Shown piece after piece: positions 9,801-18,021 of a stretch of 59,549 nucleotides of DNA (position 1 is its first letter; each line of letters begins with the position of its first letter). A program made the translations under genes and the position numbers. The stretch is from Marichromatium bheemlicum (GTDB lineage: Bacteria; Pseudomonadota; Gammaproteobacteria; Chromatiales; Chromatiaceae). The stretch is from contig NZ_JAAXKX010000021.1 of the NCBI RefSeq assembly GCF_012276755.1, positions 1 to 59,549 of the forward strand, written 5' to 3'. The notes under the pieces are model-generated. The model was not told the DNA's origin, made no database searches, and was given only the letters and a program-made list of their open reading frames with translations.

Positions 9801-10361
9801 GCGTCACTGATGTGGGGGCCGGTGGCCACCGCGATCGTCTGGGGGTTGGCCTTCTCGACCCTGCTGACGCTGTTCTTCATCCCCGCGCTCTATCTGCTCG
9901 TCACCCGGCCAGCGCCCTCGCCGTTGCAGCGTCTGGCGTTGTTGCCGCTGTTGGTCGAGGGCGAGCCCGGGCCCTGGTCGCGGTGGTCGGAGCGGCTCGG
10001 TGGTGGGGCCCGGCGCGCGCGCGTCCCGGCCGCGCGCATCCCCGACCTGGAGTGGCGCGAGCGCTATCGCGCCGCAGTCGCTGCGGTCGACGCCGGCGAG
10101 CTGGAGCCGGCGATCCGCGAGCTGCAGTGGCTCGCCGACCAGGCCCCGGAGTCGACCCTGTTCGCCTCCGCGCTGGTGCAGGCGCTGTTGCTCTATCTCC
10201 ACCGCCTGGGTGGCGATGCCGGTTACGTCGAACGTGCCCGGTGTTATCTCGCGCATGCCCGTCGGCTCGACCCCCAGGCCCGTCACCTGCTCGAACTCGA
10301 ACGCGTGCTGCGTGGCTTCGAGGCACGCGCGCGCGCGGCAGGGAGCGGTGCCAACCGCTAG
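6858..10361 (+). CDS. RND efflux pump inner-membrane subunit (AcrB family) with a C-terminal helical extension
   Basis: A 1167-residue RND permease. The first ~1015 residues show the usual 12-helix layout with two large periplasmic loops. The TM4 proton-relay pair is present in SLGMLVDDAVVVVEA. In TM10 the position of the AcrB relay lysine seems to be Asn (GIAANDCIVLIS), so the relay differs from AcrB. After the last helix (LYLLVTRP, about 1010-1018) there are about 150 extra residues that look like tetratricopeptide-type helices (WRERYRAAVAAVDAGELEPA, then a run ending in HARRLDPQARHLLEL). AcrB itself has about 1049 residues. The gene starts 7 bases after the adaptor stop, so the two form an operon. 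Confidence 0.88.
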   Translation: MFAQLIRNHVLTNLTFLLVVVLGAIAYLQLPREQDPSVNFNWVTVRVVWPGASAEDVETRVTEPLEEGIERVDDTKFVSSNSRQGIASVLVRFEDIGPAAFDKRMDDLRREIQSQLRELPAEARQPEIVEVSSANAFPTATLALVGRAADEQLRRSAVQVRKDLQRMSGVDRVETIGQTDPELQVDFSPEHLVGLGVSPVDLADTVTAYFRDLAAGSISVGDQQWFVRVLGTSDDPRYLEDLPIVTALGELPLRSVAEVVRGHDEPDELVRYGGRPAVLLSVFKADQINNIELLARIRDYMDGANTGFATLGLELVLLEDQTLATQHAVRVMERNALVGLALVLVMVWLFLGLRVAVLTSIGIPFVLGGVFILLALFGQTLNSTTLLAVVISLGMLVDDAVVVVEAIYYKLREGYEGVAAAIAGLQEVAVPVGSAVLTTIAAFLPLMLIPGVLGDYMKFVPAVVTLALLISLVEAYWMLPSHMLEARVDPAHPGKVQRARLRATDWLRRRFARALVRFLGLRWWLAPLGVVLLGGAVAMVGGGLVRVDYFATDLYRLFYINVEMPPGTKVEKTLATLETIEQRVRAELREGEARALISYAGQRFTETEPMFGEEKGQVFVSLEPAAPGRRGVEALISAVRAAVEAVPGPLEVSFLRRKIGPPTLKAINVKVRGDDVAELRAASAEIKRFLAAAPGVVDISDDDTRGRMELEVRLDPDAIVRAGLSPAEVVRMVRLYADGEVVASMQHQGERLEVRVRGAPRALLDTRSFLDHPVGLPDGSEIALGKLLRVETQRTTSNIRHYDFRRAITVEADIDSARTDTVSANAAIRAFWAEARSRYPGVDIDLTGQNDDIEESLNAILVLFLVGLGLIYLILGAQFVSYRQPLLVLATVPMAFIGVVVGLFASANPLSLYTLYGVVALAGIAANDCIVLISTANRYLAHGLGVTRAIVAAARRRVVPIIITSLTTIAGLVSLATGLAGASLMWGPVATAIVWGLAFSTLLTLFFIPALYLLVTRPAPSPLQRLALLPLLVEGEPGPWSRWSERLGGGARRARVPAARIPDLEWRERYRAAVAAVDAGELEPAIRELQWLADQAPESTLFASALVQALLLYLHRLGGDAGYVERARCYLAHARRLDPQARHLLELERVLRGFEARARAAGSGANR

Positions 10362-10673
10362 TCATGGGGAAGGGCGCGTCCGTCACTGGCGGCGGGACGG
10401 ATCGGCGCAGGGGGGGGCTCAAGTCCCTTTGGATGACGCGGGCGATCGCGGCTGTGTCTTTGCCGGTCGAGTGCAAGACGCTCGTGGATATGTCGCGTCC
10501 ACGCGTTCGCGTGCCTGGATCCTCTGCCCTCGGAGTCTGTCGTGTCTCTCGCCATCATCGGGGGGGAGGTGCGATGGCTGGTAGCTGGCTGGTTTCTTTG
10601 CCTTTTGCCCCTGGGGTTGCCGAGAGCGTCGGTGTAGCATAGCGCGCTTTTCTCCGACGATTTGATATTGAGC
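10362..10673. other. Intergenic region before rapA without an identified gene
   Basis: About 310 bases between the RND pump and rapA. I see a G-run (10412-10418), short GC-rich inverted pieces and no open frame with coding character. No promoter with acceptable spacing was found; TAGCAT near 10635 is a possible -10 without a matching -35. It presumably holds the rapA promoter. Confidence 0.4.
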
Positions 10674-13457
10674 ATGATGGATGATTTCGTACCCGGCCAG
10701 CGCTGGCTGAGTGAGGCCCAGGGGGAGCTGGGTCTGGGCATCGTCTCCACCGTTGACGCACGCTGTGTGCAGATCGCCTTCCCGGCGGTGGGTGAGACGC
10801 GACTCTACGCGCGTCAGACCGCGCCCCTGGTCCGGGTCGAACTCACCCCTGGTGAACGGATTCGCGATCGCGCTGGACGTGAGCTGGTGGTGACCGACAC
10901 CCGTACCCAGGGCGGTCTGATCACCTATGTCTGCGAGGATTGTGAGGGGCTGCGGTGTGAGCTGCCCGAACTCGAACTCGACGATCGCCAGCGTTTCAAT
11001 CGGCCGCAACAGCGTCTGCTCGCCGGCCGGATCGACAGCGATCGCTGGTTCAGCCTGCGCTACCAGACCTGGTTGCGCGGTCAGCGCGAGGCCGAGAGCG
11101 AGGTGTTCGGCCTGCTTGGCGGTCGGGTCGCGCCAGTGCCGCACCAGCTCTATATCGCCGCCGAGGTCGCCGAGCGTGCCGCGCCGCGGGTGCTGCTCGC
11201 CGACGAGGTAGGGCTGGGCAAGACCATTGAGGCCGGCCTGATCCTGCACCGCATGCTGCTCACCGGGCGCGCGCGCCGGGTGTTGGTGGTGACCCCCGAA
11301 CCGCTGCTCAACCAGTGGTTGGTGGAGATGCGCCGACGCTTCAATCTGCGTCTTGCGCTGTTCGATCGCGAACGCTTCGATGCCATCGAGGAGGACAACC
11401 CCTTCCACGCCGAGCAGCAGGTGCTCTGCAGCCTCGATCTGATCGCCGGCGAGCCCGATGCCGCGCGTGCGGTGCTCGATGGTCAGTGGGATCTGCTAGT
11501 GGTCGACGAGGCCCACCACCTCACCTGGGGCGAGGAGGAGGCAAGCCTCGAGTACGACCTGATCGCCGCGCTCGCCGAGATCACCCCGGCGGTGCTGCTG
11601 CTCACCGCCACCCCCGAGCAGCTCGGGCGGGCCGGGCACTTCGCCCGACTGCGTCTGCTCGACCCGGCGCGCTTCCACGACTACGCCAGCTTCCAGGCCG
11701 AGGAGGCCGAGTATGCGCCGGTCGCCGAGCTGGCCGCGCGGCTGCTCGACGAGACCCCGCTCGACCCGGACCAGACGGCACTGCTCACCGGGCTGGTCGG
11801 TGACATCGAGGGGGTCGACCGCACCACGCTGATCGAGCGTCTGGTCGATCGTCATGGCACCGGGCGGGTGCTGTTCCGCAACACCCGCGCGGCGATCGAT
11901 GGCTTCCCCGTGCGCGAGCTGATCCCCCACCCCCTGCCCGAGCCTGCGGCCTTCGCCGCGATCCCGGGCACCGGCGCACGGCTCAACCCGGAGCGCGGTT
12001 TTGGTCCCGATTGGGAGGCGCACGACCCCAGGGTGGACTGGCTGATCGAGACCCTGCGCGCGCTGCGTCCGGCCAAGGTGCTGCTGATCTGTGCCGATGC
12101 TGCGACCGTGCTGACCCTGCGCGAGACCCTGCAGCGACGTGCCGGGATCCATGCCGCGGTGTTCCACGAGGGTATGTCGATCGTCGAGCGCGACCGTGCC
12201 GCAGCCTATTTCGCCGCCGCCGACGAGGACGGCACCCAGCTGCTGATGTGTTCGGAGATCGGCAGCGAGGGGCGCAACTTCCAATTCGTCCACCATCTGG
12301 TGCTGTTCGATCTGCCGCTCGAGCCCGATCTGCTCGAGCAGCGCATCGGTCGGCTCGATCGTATTGGTCAGCGCGAGACCATCCGCATCCACGTCCCCTA
12401 TCTCGCCGGTGGTCCGGGCGAGATCCTGTATCGCTGGTATGCCGAGGGACTGGGTGCCTTCGAGCACCCGCGTCCGGCGGCCACCGCGGTGTTCGAGTCG
12501 CTCTCCGAGCAGCTGCTCGAGGTCCTGCGCGATCCCGAGGGTCTGCCGACGTTGCTCGATGCCGCGCGCACGCGCAGCACGGCGCTGGAGCAGGACCTGG
12601 CCGGCGGTCGTGATCGCCTGCTCGAGCTGCACTCGCACCGTCCCGAGCGCTCGGCCGCGCTGGTCGAGGCGATCGAGGCCGAGGATGCCGGGCGTGACGT
12701 GGCCGATTACATCAACCGTTTCTGGGACGCCTTTGGGGTCGAGTACGAGCCCGGTAGCGGTGGTGCGGTGATCGTGCGACCGGGGCAGAAGATGCTCCAA
12801 GAGCGCTTCCCCAGGCTCGACGCCGAGGGGCTGACGGCGACCTTCGATCGTGCCGACGCGCTCGCCCACGAGGACCGCGAATTCCTCACCTGGGAGCACC
12901 CGATGGTGCGCGAGGCGATGGAGCTGTTGTGCGACTCCGATCTCGGCACCTCGGCGGTGACGCTGATGCGAGACGCGCGCTTCGAGCGCACCACCATGCT
13001 GCTCGAGGTGCTCTATGTCGCCGAGTGCGTCGCCCCGCGTGAGCTCGGGGTGGGGCGTTTCCTGCCGCCGACCCCGTTACGTCTGCTGATCGATCCCGAG
13101 GGCAATGATCTGGCCGAGGGGTTGGCGCACGAGAGCCTCGGCGGCGAGTGCCTGACCCGCAACATCAAGCTCGCCCGCTCGTTGATCAAATCCCAGGCAC
13201 CACGCCTGGCGGCGATGCTGCTGCGCGCCGAGACACTGGCGCAGCAGGCGCGTGAGCGGCTCGAGGGTGCGGCGCGGGTGCGTATGCGTGCCGGGCTCGA
13301 GGCCGAGCTGGCGCGCCTGAACGCGCTTGCCGCGGTCAATCCCAACGTGCGCGCCGACGAGATCGCGTTGCTTGAGGCCCAGCGCGACCAGCTCGAGCGC
13401 TATCTGGGCAAGACCCATCTGCGTCTCGATGCGGTGCGGCTGGTGGTGGTCGCCTGA
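10674..13457 (+). CDS. rapA: RNA polymerase-associated ATPase RapA (HepA)
   Basis: A 927-residue SWI2/SNF2-type ATPase that closely follows E. coli RapA along its length. The tandem Tudor-like N-terminus starts at FVPGQRWLSEAQGELGLG. Walker A is LLADEVGLGKTIEAGLIL, the DEAH box is VVDEAHHLTWGEEEA, and motif VI lies in EQRIGRLDRIGQRETI. RapA binds core RNA polymerase and promotes its recycling after termination. The ATG at 10674 (or the next codon, 10677) gives the E. coli-like N-terminus; an in-frame TTG at 10662 is less likely. No clear ribosome binding site is visible. The gene stands alone and converges on the Slp lipoprotein genes. Confidence 0.92.
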   Translation: MMDDFVPGQRWLSEAQGELGLGIVSTVDARCVQIAFPAVGETRLYARQTAPLVRVELTPGERIRDRAGRELVVTDTRTQGGLITYVCEDCEGLRCELPELELDDRQRFNRPQQRLLAGRIDSDRWFSLRYQTWLRGQREAESEVFGLLGGRVAPVPHQLYIAAEVAERAAPRVLLADEVGLGKTIEAGLILHRMLLTGRARRVLVVTPEPLLNQWLVEMRRRFNLRLALFDRERFDAIEEDNPFHAEQQVLCSLDLIAGEPDAARAVLDGQWDLLVVDEAHHLTWGEEEASLEYDLIAALAEITPAVLLLTATPEQLGRAGHFARLRLLDPARFHDYASFQAEEAEYAPVAELAARLLDETPLDPDQTALLTGLVGDIEGVDRTTLIERLVDRHGTGRVLFRNTRAAIDGFPVRELIPHPLPEPAAFAAIPGTGARLNPERGFGPDWEAHDPRVDWLIETLRALRPAKVLLICADAATVLTLRETLQRRAGIHAAVFHEGMSIVERDRAAAYFAAADEDGTQLLMCSEIGSEGRNFQFVHHLVLFDLPLEPDLLEQRIGRLDRIGQRETIRIHVPYLAGGPGEILYRWYAEGLGAFEHPRPAATAVFESLSEQLLEVLRDPEGLPTLLDAARTRSTALEQDLAGGRDRLLELHSHRPERSAALVEAIEAEDAGRDVADYINRFWDAFGVEYEPGSGGAVIVRPGQKMLQERFPRLDAEGLTATFDRADALAHEDREFLTWEHPMVREAMELLCDSDLGTSAVTLMRDARFERTTMLLEVLYVAECVAPRELGVGRFLPPTPLRLLIDPEGNDLAEGLAHESLGGECLTRNIKLARSLIKSQAPRLAAMLLRAETLAQQARERLEGAARVRMRAGLEAELARLNALAAVNPNVRADEIALLEAQRDQLERYLGKTHLRLDAVRLVVVA

Positions 13458-13479
13458 TCGCCGTTCACCGAGGACGGCC

Positions 13480-13995
13480 TCAGAAACCGATACCGATGCC
13501 GCCGCCGACCCCGTGGATGCCGCCACTGCCGATGCCGATACTGATCCAGGGACGGGTCAGCGGCACGCGGGCCGTGTGCGCGGCCTCCGGGGTGGGCCAG
13601 AGTTGCAGCGATGCCTCGTCGAGCCGTGGTGGATCGCCTGGGCGCAGTGCGACCCGGCCGGTGGCAGTGAGCGCGCGCCCCGGGCGGTAATCGACCGGGT
13701 CGAGGAACCCCGGCTGCCGGATCAGAAAGTGACCCCGGCCGGGCTGAGCAGTACGCGGGCGGCCACAGTCATCGAGCGGATGCGCTTCGACCATCAGCTC
13801 GGTGGTGGTGGCAAGGTTGCGGGTACTGAGCAACACGCCGCCCCAGCTCACCACCGCGCCCTGATCGCTGGCGCGCGCCGTCTGCGGGGCGAGCGTGGCG
13901 GCGCCGACGGGATGGTGGCAGTACTCGGGTGTCCCGGCGCAACCCTGTAGCAGCAAGCTCCCGAGCAAGAGCCCCGCATATTTCCCGAGGCGCAT
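13480..13995 (-). CDS. Slp-family outer-membrane lipoprotein
   Basis: A 171-residue lipoprotein with a short signal peptide ending in the lipobox LLLQGC (Cys about residue 19). The rest matches the Slp/YeaY family, with VVSWGGVLLSTRNLATTTEL and LIRQPGFLDPVDYRPGRALT. Slp proteins are starvation- or acid-induced outer-membrane lipoproteins of uncertain function. The start at 13995 was chosen because the signal peptide begins there and its ATG shares one base with the TGA of the upstream gene (TGATG), implying translational coupling. The C-terminus is glycine rich (IGIGSGGIHGVGGGIGIGF). Confidence 0.82.
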   Translation of the reverse strand: MRLGKYAGLLLGSLLLQGCAGTPEYCHHPVGAATLAPQTARASDQGAVVSWGGVLLSTRNLATTTELMVEAHPLDDCGRPRTAQPGRGHFLIRQPGFLDPVDYRPGRALTATGRVALRPGDPPRLDEASLQLWPTPEAAHTARVPLTRPWISIGIGSGGIHGVGGGIGIGF

Positions 13996-14573
13996 CACCA
14001 CGGACCGTACCACGGGCCTCGCCAGGGACCGTAGGGGCCGTACCAGGGATAGGGAGTGTAGACGCCGGGGGGATAGCGTGGCGCCGGGACCGGCTTCGGC
14101 CATAGGTGCGAGAGCTCGACCGCGACCACTGGGTAGCGATAGGGATAGTCACCGACCGTACGGGTGCGGGTCGGCAGCAGGATGCCGACGACCGTCAGCG
14201 TACGCCCCTCGGGATAATCGGTGGGCTCGACGAAGCCCGGGAATTCGGCGAGGAAGCGTCCCTGACCAGGGGCGTCGGGGGCGGGCTCGCCGCGGCCGTC
14301 GAGCCGGCGGGCGAGCAGCTCGATGGTCGTGTGCTCCGCGTGGTTGTGCACCGCGAGGATGGTGCCGCCCCAGCGGACCCGCTCGCCGAGATGGGCCATC
14401 GGGGCCTGCTGTGCCGCGGCCGGGGTGGTGGCCACCCCGGTGGCGTGGCGGATGGCCTCGGGCACACCGCTGGCGCAGCCGGCGAGCCAGAGCGGCAGGC
14501 CGAGCGCGAGGATGTGACCGAGCCTGCGGGCCGGTTCAGCCCGCCTTGGCTTCGCGGTAGGTGTCGAGTTCAT
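13995..14573 (-). CDS. Slp-family lipoprotein with a Pro/Tyr/Trp-rich tail
   Basis: A 192-residue second copy of the Slp type, with lipobox LAGC (Cys about 33) and the family segments [20 protein letters not shown] and [20 protein letters not shown]. Its last 30 residues are very rich in Pro, Tyr, Trp and Gly ([18 protein letters not shown] and on), unlike the neighbouring copy. The two genes are coupled by a one-base overlap and look like a tandem duplication that diverged. The start at 14573 overlaps the end of the Trm112-like gene by 38 bases. A later start would shorten the long pre-lipobox leader, so the start is uncertain. Confidence 0.78.
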   Translation of the reverse strand: MNSTPTAKPRRAEPARRLGHILALGLPLWLAGCASGVPEAIRHATGVATTPAAAQQAPMAHLGERVRWGGTILAVHNHAEHTTIELLARRLDGRGEPAPDAPGQGRFLAEFPGFVEPTDYPEGRTLTVVGILLPTRTRTVGDYPYRYPVVAVELSHLWPKPVPAPRYPPGVYTPYPWYGPYGPWRGPWYGPW

Positions 14574-14742
14574 CGGCGGAGAGCCTGCGTGCCTCGTCCT
14601 CGAGCATCACCGGGATGTCGTCGCGGATCGGGTAGGCGAGCTGGGCCGAGACCGAGATCAGCTCGTTGCGCGCCTTGTCGAAGATGAGTGGACCCTTGGT
14701 CACCGGGCACACCAGGATATCGAGCAGTTTCTTGTCGAGCAT
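14536..14742 (-). CDS. Trm112/YcaR-family small protein
   Basis: A 68-residue protein beginning [19 protein letters not shown], the standard start of the YcaR/Trm112 family (UPF0434). It includes [20 protein letters not shown] with the conserved YPIRDGIP-type block. The family often carries a small zinc ribbon, but here only one Cys is visible, as in many bacterial members. In E. coli ycaR lies beside lpxK and kdsB; here it is upstream of two Slp lipoproteins. AGGAGA sits 5 bases before the ATG. Its biochemical role in bacteria is not settled. Confidence 0.88.
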   Translation of the reverse strand: MLDKKLLDILVCPVTKGPLIFDKARNELISVSAQLAYPIRDDIPVMLEDEARRLSADELDTYREAKAG

Positions 14743-14921
14743 TCTGTTCTCCTCAGCAATGGATGGGGGCGGACCGCGCCGGTGCCCCAGGTTGGGCTGA
14801 GTTTACCCGCCCGACGGTTGCGCTGGCGAGCGCGCCGGGCAGACGGGGACGAGCGTCGCGAGGTCGTGATCCGGTTGCGGAGGGCGCAGCGGTTGCCAGC
14901 CACCAGCCGCTAGCCTCGTAG

Positions 14922-14988
14922 GTTGGGTTAACCGTCTGTCCACCATGCCATCGACGAAGCTGCGGCGTTTGTCGACGGTTAACCCAAC
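14922..14988 (+). repeat. 67-bp palindromic repeat, copy 1
   Basis: The unit is bounded by perfect 15-bp inverted ends, GTTGGGTTAACCGTC and GACGGTTAACCCAAC, around a 37-bp core containing CATGCCATCGACGAAGCTGC. Copies 1 and 2 are in one orientation; five more copies on the far side of the hydrolase gene are reversed. The size and terminal inverted repeats suggest a MITE-like or REP-like element. It codes for nothing. Confidence 0.85.
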
Positions 14989-15079
14989 ATCGGGTGCGAT
15001 CGCAGGGCTTCAACGCATGAACCGCGAAGCAGCCCAGGGCGCGAAGGGGGGAATCAGCCGTCAGCCGTCAGCCTCGTAG

Positions 15080-15146
15080 GTTGGGTTAACCGTCTGTCCA
15101 CCATGCCATCGACGAAGCTGCGGCGTTTGTCGACGGTTAACCCAAC
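15080..15146 (+). repeat. 67-bp palindromic repeat, copy 2
   Basis: Sequence essentially identical to the copy at 14922-14988, 158 bases further on. The flanking sequence is duplicated too: AACGCATGAACCGCGAAGCA and a GAAGGGGG run follow both copies. The duplicated unit is therefore larger than the palindrome alone. Confidence 0.85.
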
Positions 15147-15240
15147 ATCGGGTGCGATCGCAGGGCTTCAACGCATGAACCGCGAAGCAGCCAAGGGCGC
15201 GAAGGGGGAATCAGCCGTCAGCCGTCAGCCGCTAGCCGTC

Positions 15241-15415
15241 AGCGACCAGCCTCCGGTCGCCAGTGGGTAGGCGCCCTCGACAACAGCACGGCGAGCCGTC
15301 AGCCGTCGCGCACGTCCTTGGCGTCCACAGGCGTCCACAGGCCGGCTGACCGCAGGCAACCTGAACACCTCTTTGCGTCCTTTGCGGCTTAGCGGTTCAA
15401 TCCGCTGGCCGCTGG
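15241..15415 (+). repeat. Left arm of a 175-bp inverted repeat flanking the hydrolase gene
   Basis: Runs from AGCGACCAGCCTCCGG to CCGCTGGCCGCTGG and is the reverse complement of 17181-17355 with about five mismatches by eye (roughly 97% identity). It contains part of a CCTCTTTGCGTCCTTTGCGG motif related to the repeats in the nif spacers. The two arms are about 1.77 kb apart with one gene between them. Confidence 0.85.
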
Positions 15416-15462
15416 CCGCTGGCCGCTGGCCGCTGGCCGCTGGCCGCTGGCCGCTGGCCGCT
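15403..15462 (+). repeat. Heptamer tandem repeat (CGCTGGC)x8
   Basis: Eight uninterrupted copies of a 7-bp unit, then a partial ninth. Similar heptamer runs with other bases (GTCAGCC, GACCGCT, CAGCTAC) occur around 15056-15075, 15216-15235, 17378-17398 and 17163-17183. A seven-base unit changes reading frame with each gain or loss. Confidence 0.9.
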
Positions 15463-15570
15463 CTGGAGATCGCGCCCGGCGTCATCTTAGAATGGGCGTT
15501 CAGCACGCCCGTCCCGGGACCTAGGGTGTCGGGGCGGTCCCTGCAACCACCGGAATCCTCGATATCGCCC

Positions 15571-17139
15571 ATGTCCATGCCATCGCTCGCCCGTTGTCGG
15601 GGGCGCTGTCTGCTGCGCCTGCTCGTCGCCGTCATCGCCCTGGTCGCCATCCTCGGTTCACTGTGGCGGCTGCACGCGGCCAGCGCCGGGGTCGAGATCA
15701 GCACCCAGCGCGTCGACGGGGTGCCGCTGACGCTGTACCGACCCGCGGGGGTCGAGCGTGCCCCGGCGGTGGTGATCGCCCACGGCTTCGCCGGCTCGCA
15801 GCGGATGATGCAGCCCTATGCCCTGACCCTGGCGCGTAACGGCTATGTCGCCGTCACCTTCGACTTCGCCGGTCACGGGCGCAACCCGGCCCCCTTCGTC
15901 GCCTCGCTGGAGGACCAGCAACGGCGTCTCGCGACCCTCAGCGCCGGGCTCGCCCCGGCGGTGGCGCTCGCCCTCGAACACGCCGATCCGAGCGGGCGGG
16001 TGGCGCTGCTCGGTCATTCGATGGCCGGTGACGTGCTCGCGCGCCATGCCGCGGCCCACCCCGAGACGGTGGTGGCGAACGTGCTGCTCTCGCCCTATCT
16101 CTCGCCCGAGACCGAGGTTGCCTCGATCCGCAACCTGTTGCTGGTCTACGGCGCGCTCGAACCCGAGATGCTGCACGCGCAGGGGCTCGAGCGGCTCGCA
16201 GCGGTGCTCGACACCGAGGTGGCGCCGGGCGAGATCCACGGCGCGCCGGAGGCGGGCGACGGGCGCGGGCTGATGCTGGTCGAGGGCGCCGAGCACATCG
16301 GCGTGCTCTATGCCGAGGGTGGGCAGCGTCTGGCGCTCGACTGGCTCGATCGCAGCTTCGGCCATGTCAGCGCGGGCGGCGTCGATCGGCGTGGCGGTGC
16401 GCTGGCACTGCTCTTTCTCGGGCTGGTGGCGCTCGCCTGGCCGCTGGCGGCGCTGCTGCCACGGGCGGCCGCGACGCCGCGCGGCGCCGGGCTCGGCTGG
16501 CGGCGGTTGTGGCCGGTGGCGGTGGCCCCTGCGATCCTGACCCCGCTGCTGCTGTGGCCGCTGCCCACCGGCTGGCTGCCGATCCTGCTCGGTGATTATC
16601 TGTCGCTGCACTTCGGGCTCTACGGGCTGCTCACCCTGGCCGGGTTGTGGTGGGTGCGTCGGCGCGGCGTGGGTGGCGAGCCGCCCGCCGCGTCTCCGGT
16701 CGACTGGTCGCGGCTGGCGCTGGCCACGCTCGCGGTGATGCTCTACTTCGGGGTGGCGCTGACCCTGCCGGTCGATCGCTTCGTCACCACCCTAGTGCCC
16801 GACGCCCACCGCCTGCCGCTGGTGCTGGCGATCCTCTGCGGCACCGCGCTCTATTTCGGCACCGACGAGTGGTTGACCCGGGGGCAGGGCGCCGGGCGCG
16901 GCGCCTATGCCGCGACCAAGCTGCTGTTCCTGCTGTCGCTGGCGCTGGCCGTGGCGCTCAACCTCGCCGAGCTGTTCTTCCTGGTGATCATCATCCCGGC
17001 GATCTTGGTCTTCTTCCTGGTCTACGGGCTGTTGAGCGGCTGGGTCTATCGCCGCGTCAACCACCCGCTCGCCGGCGCCCTGGCCAACGCCCTGGCCTTC
17101 GCCTCGGCGGTGGCGGTGACCTTCCCGGTGGTGGGGTGA
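15571..17139 (+). CDS. Alpha/beta hydrolase fused to a multi-helix membrane domain
   Basis: A 522-residue protein. A signal-anchor helix (about 14-32) is followed by an alpha/beta hydrolase fold with the oxyanion/HG motif VVIAHGFAGS, a nucleophile elbow LLGHSMAGD (Ser about 150), and a late His in LVEGAEHIGVL. From about residue 275 there are roughly seven hydrophobic helices to the end. The ATG at 15571 (or 15577) was chosen over an upstream in-frame start because the upstream extension reads through the heptamer repeat and looks non-coding. The substrate is unknown; an esterase or acyl-transfer role at the membrane is only a guess. The gene stands alone between inverted repeats. Confidence 0.75.
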   Translation: MSMPSLARCRGRCLLRLLVAVIALVAILGSLWRLHAASAGVEISTQRVDGVPLTLYRPAGVERAPAVVIAHGFAGSQRMMQPYALTLARNGYVAVTFDFAGHGRNPAPFVASLEDQQRRLATLSAGLAPAVALALEHADPSGRVALLGHSMAGDVLARHAAAHPETVVANVLLSPYLSPETEVASIRNLLLVYGALEPEMLHAQGLERLAAVLDTEVAPGEIHGAPEAGDGRGLMLVEGAEHIGVLYAEGGQRLALDWLDRSFGHVSAGGVDRRGGALALLFLGLVALAWPLAALLPRAAATPRGAGLGWRRLWPVAVAPAILTPLLLWPLPTGWLPILLGDYLSLHFGLYGLLTLAGLWWVRRRGVGGEPPAASPVDWSRLALATLAVMLYFGVALTLPVDRFVTTLVPDAHRLPLVLAILCGTALYFGTDEWLTRGQGAGRGAYAATKLLFLLSLALAVALNLAELFFLVIIIPAILVFFLVYGLLSGWVYRRVNHPLAGALANALAFASAVAVTFPVVG

Positions 17140-17180
17140 GGAGGGGGAGCTGTCAGCTGTTCGCTACCAGCTACCAGCTA

Positions 17181-17355
17181 CCAGCGGCCAGCGGATTGAA
17201 CCGCTAAGCCGCAAAGAACGCAAAGAGGTGTTCAGGTTGCCAGCGATCAGCCGGCCTGTGGCCGCCTGTGGACGTCAAGGACGTGCGCGACGGCTGACGG
17301 CTCGCCGTGCTGTTGTCGAGGGCGCCTACCCACTGGCGACCGGAGGCTGGTCGCT
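17181..17355 (-). repeat. Right arm of the 175-bp inverted repeat
   Basis: Reverse complement of 15241-15415 with about five differences. It begins CCAGCGGCCAGCGGATTGAA just after a short CAGCTAC heptamer run and ends CCGGAGGCTGGTCGCT. Equal arm length (175 bp) and near identity suggest recent duplication or gene conversion. Confidence 0.85.
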
Positions 17356-17470
17356 GGAGGCTGGTGGCTGGCGGCTGACCGCTGACCGCTGACCGCTGGA
17401 GGCTCTTCTCCCCTTCGCGCCCTGGGCCGCTTCGCGGTTCATGCGTTGAAGCCCTGCGATCGCGCCCGAT

Positions 17471-17537
17471 GTTGGGTTAACCGTCGACGAACGCTGCAGC
17501 TTCGTCGATGGCATGGTGGGCGGACGGTTAACCCAAC
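17471..17537 (-). repeat. 67-bp palindromic repeat, copy 3
   Basis: Same 15-bp ends as copies 1 and 2, in reverse orientation, with GCTGCAGC in the core. It is followed by CTACGAGGCTGGTGGC. Copies 3 and 4 with flanks (about 17388-17698) recur 551 bases later as copies 6 and 7. Confidence 0.85.
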
Positions 17538-17619
17538 CTACGAGGCTGGTGGCTTATTCCCCCTTCGCGCCCTTGGCCGCTTCGCGGTTCATGCGTTGAA
17601 GCCTGCGATCGCGCCTGAT

Positions 17620-17686
17620 GTTGGGTTAACCGTCGACGAACGCCGCAGCTTCGTCGATGGCATGGTGGGCGGACGGTTAACCCAAC
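17620..17686 (-). repeat. 67-bp palindromic repeat, copy 4
   Basis: Same element with GCCGCAGC in the core, preceded by ATGCGTTGAAGCCTGCGATC and followed by CTACGAGGCTGGCAGCC. It lies 149 bases after copy 3. Confidence 0.85.
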
Positions 17687-17820
17687 CTACGAGGCTGGCA
17701 GCCGTGTTTGAGGGTAGACCGCCACTGGTGGCTGGCGGCTGACCGCTGGAGGCTCTTCTCCCCTTCGCGTCCAGGGCCGCTTCGCGGTTCATGCGTTGAA
17801 GCCCTGCGATCGCGCCCGAT

Positions 17821-17887
17821 GTTGGGTTAACCGTCGACGAACGCCGCAGCTTTGTCGATGGCATGGTGGGCGGACGGTTAACCCAAC
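17821..17887 (-). repeat. 67-bp palindromic repeat, copy 5
   Basis: Same element; the core reads GCCGCAGCTTTGTCG, one base different from its neighbours. It is flanked on both sides by a unit with GCCGTGTTTGAGGGTAGACC (starting 17701 and 17902) that is also duplicated. Confidence 0.85.
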
Positions 17888-18021
17888 CTACGAGGCTGGC
17901 AGCCGTGTTTGAGGGTAGACCGCCACTGGTGGCTGGCGGCTGACCGCTGGAGGCTCTTCTCCCCTTCGCGCCCTGGGCCGCTTCGCGGTTCATGCGTTGA
18001 AGCCCTGCGATCGCGCCCGAT

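Noticed and set aside
10605-10640. Sigma-70 promoter for rapA
   Set aside because: TTGCC and TAGCAT are not at an acceptable distance.
15373-15570. N-terminal extension of the hydrolase
   Set aside because: It reads through the heptamer repeat and gives a low-complexity sequence; the ATG at 15571 begins a normal signal anchor.
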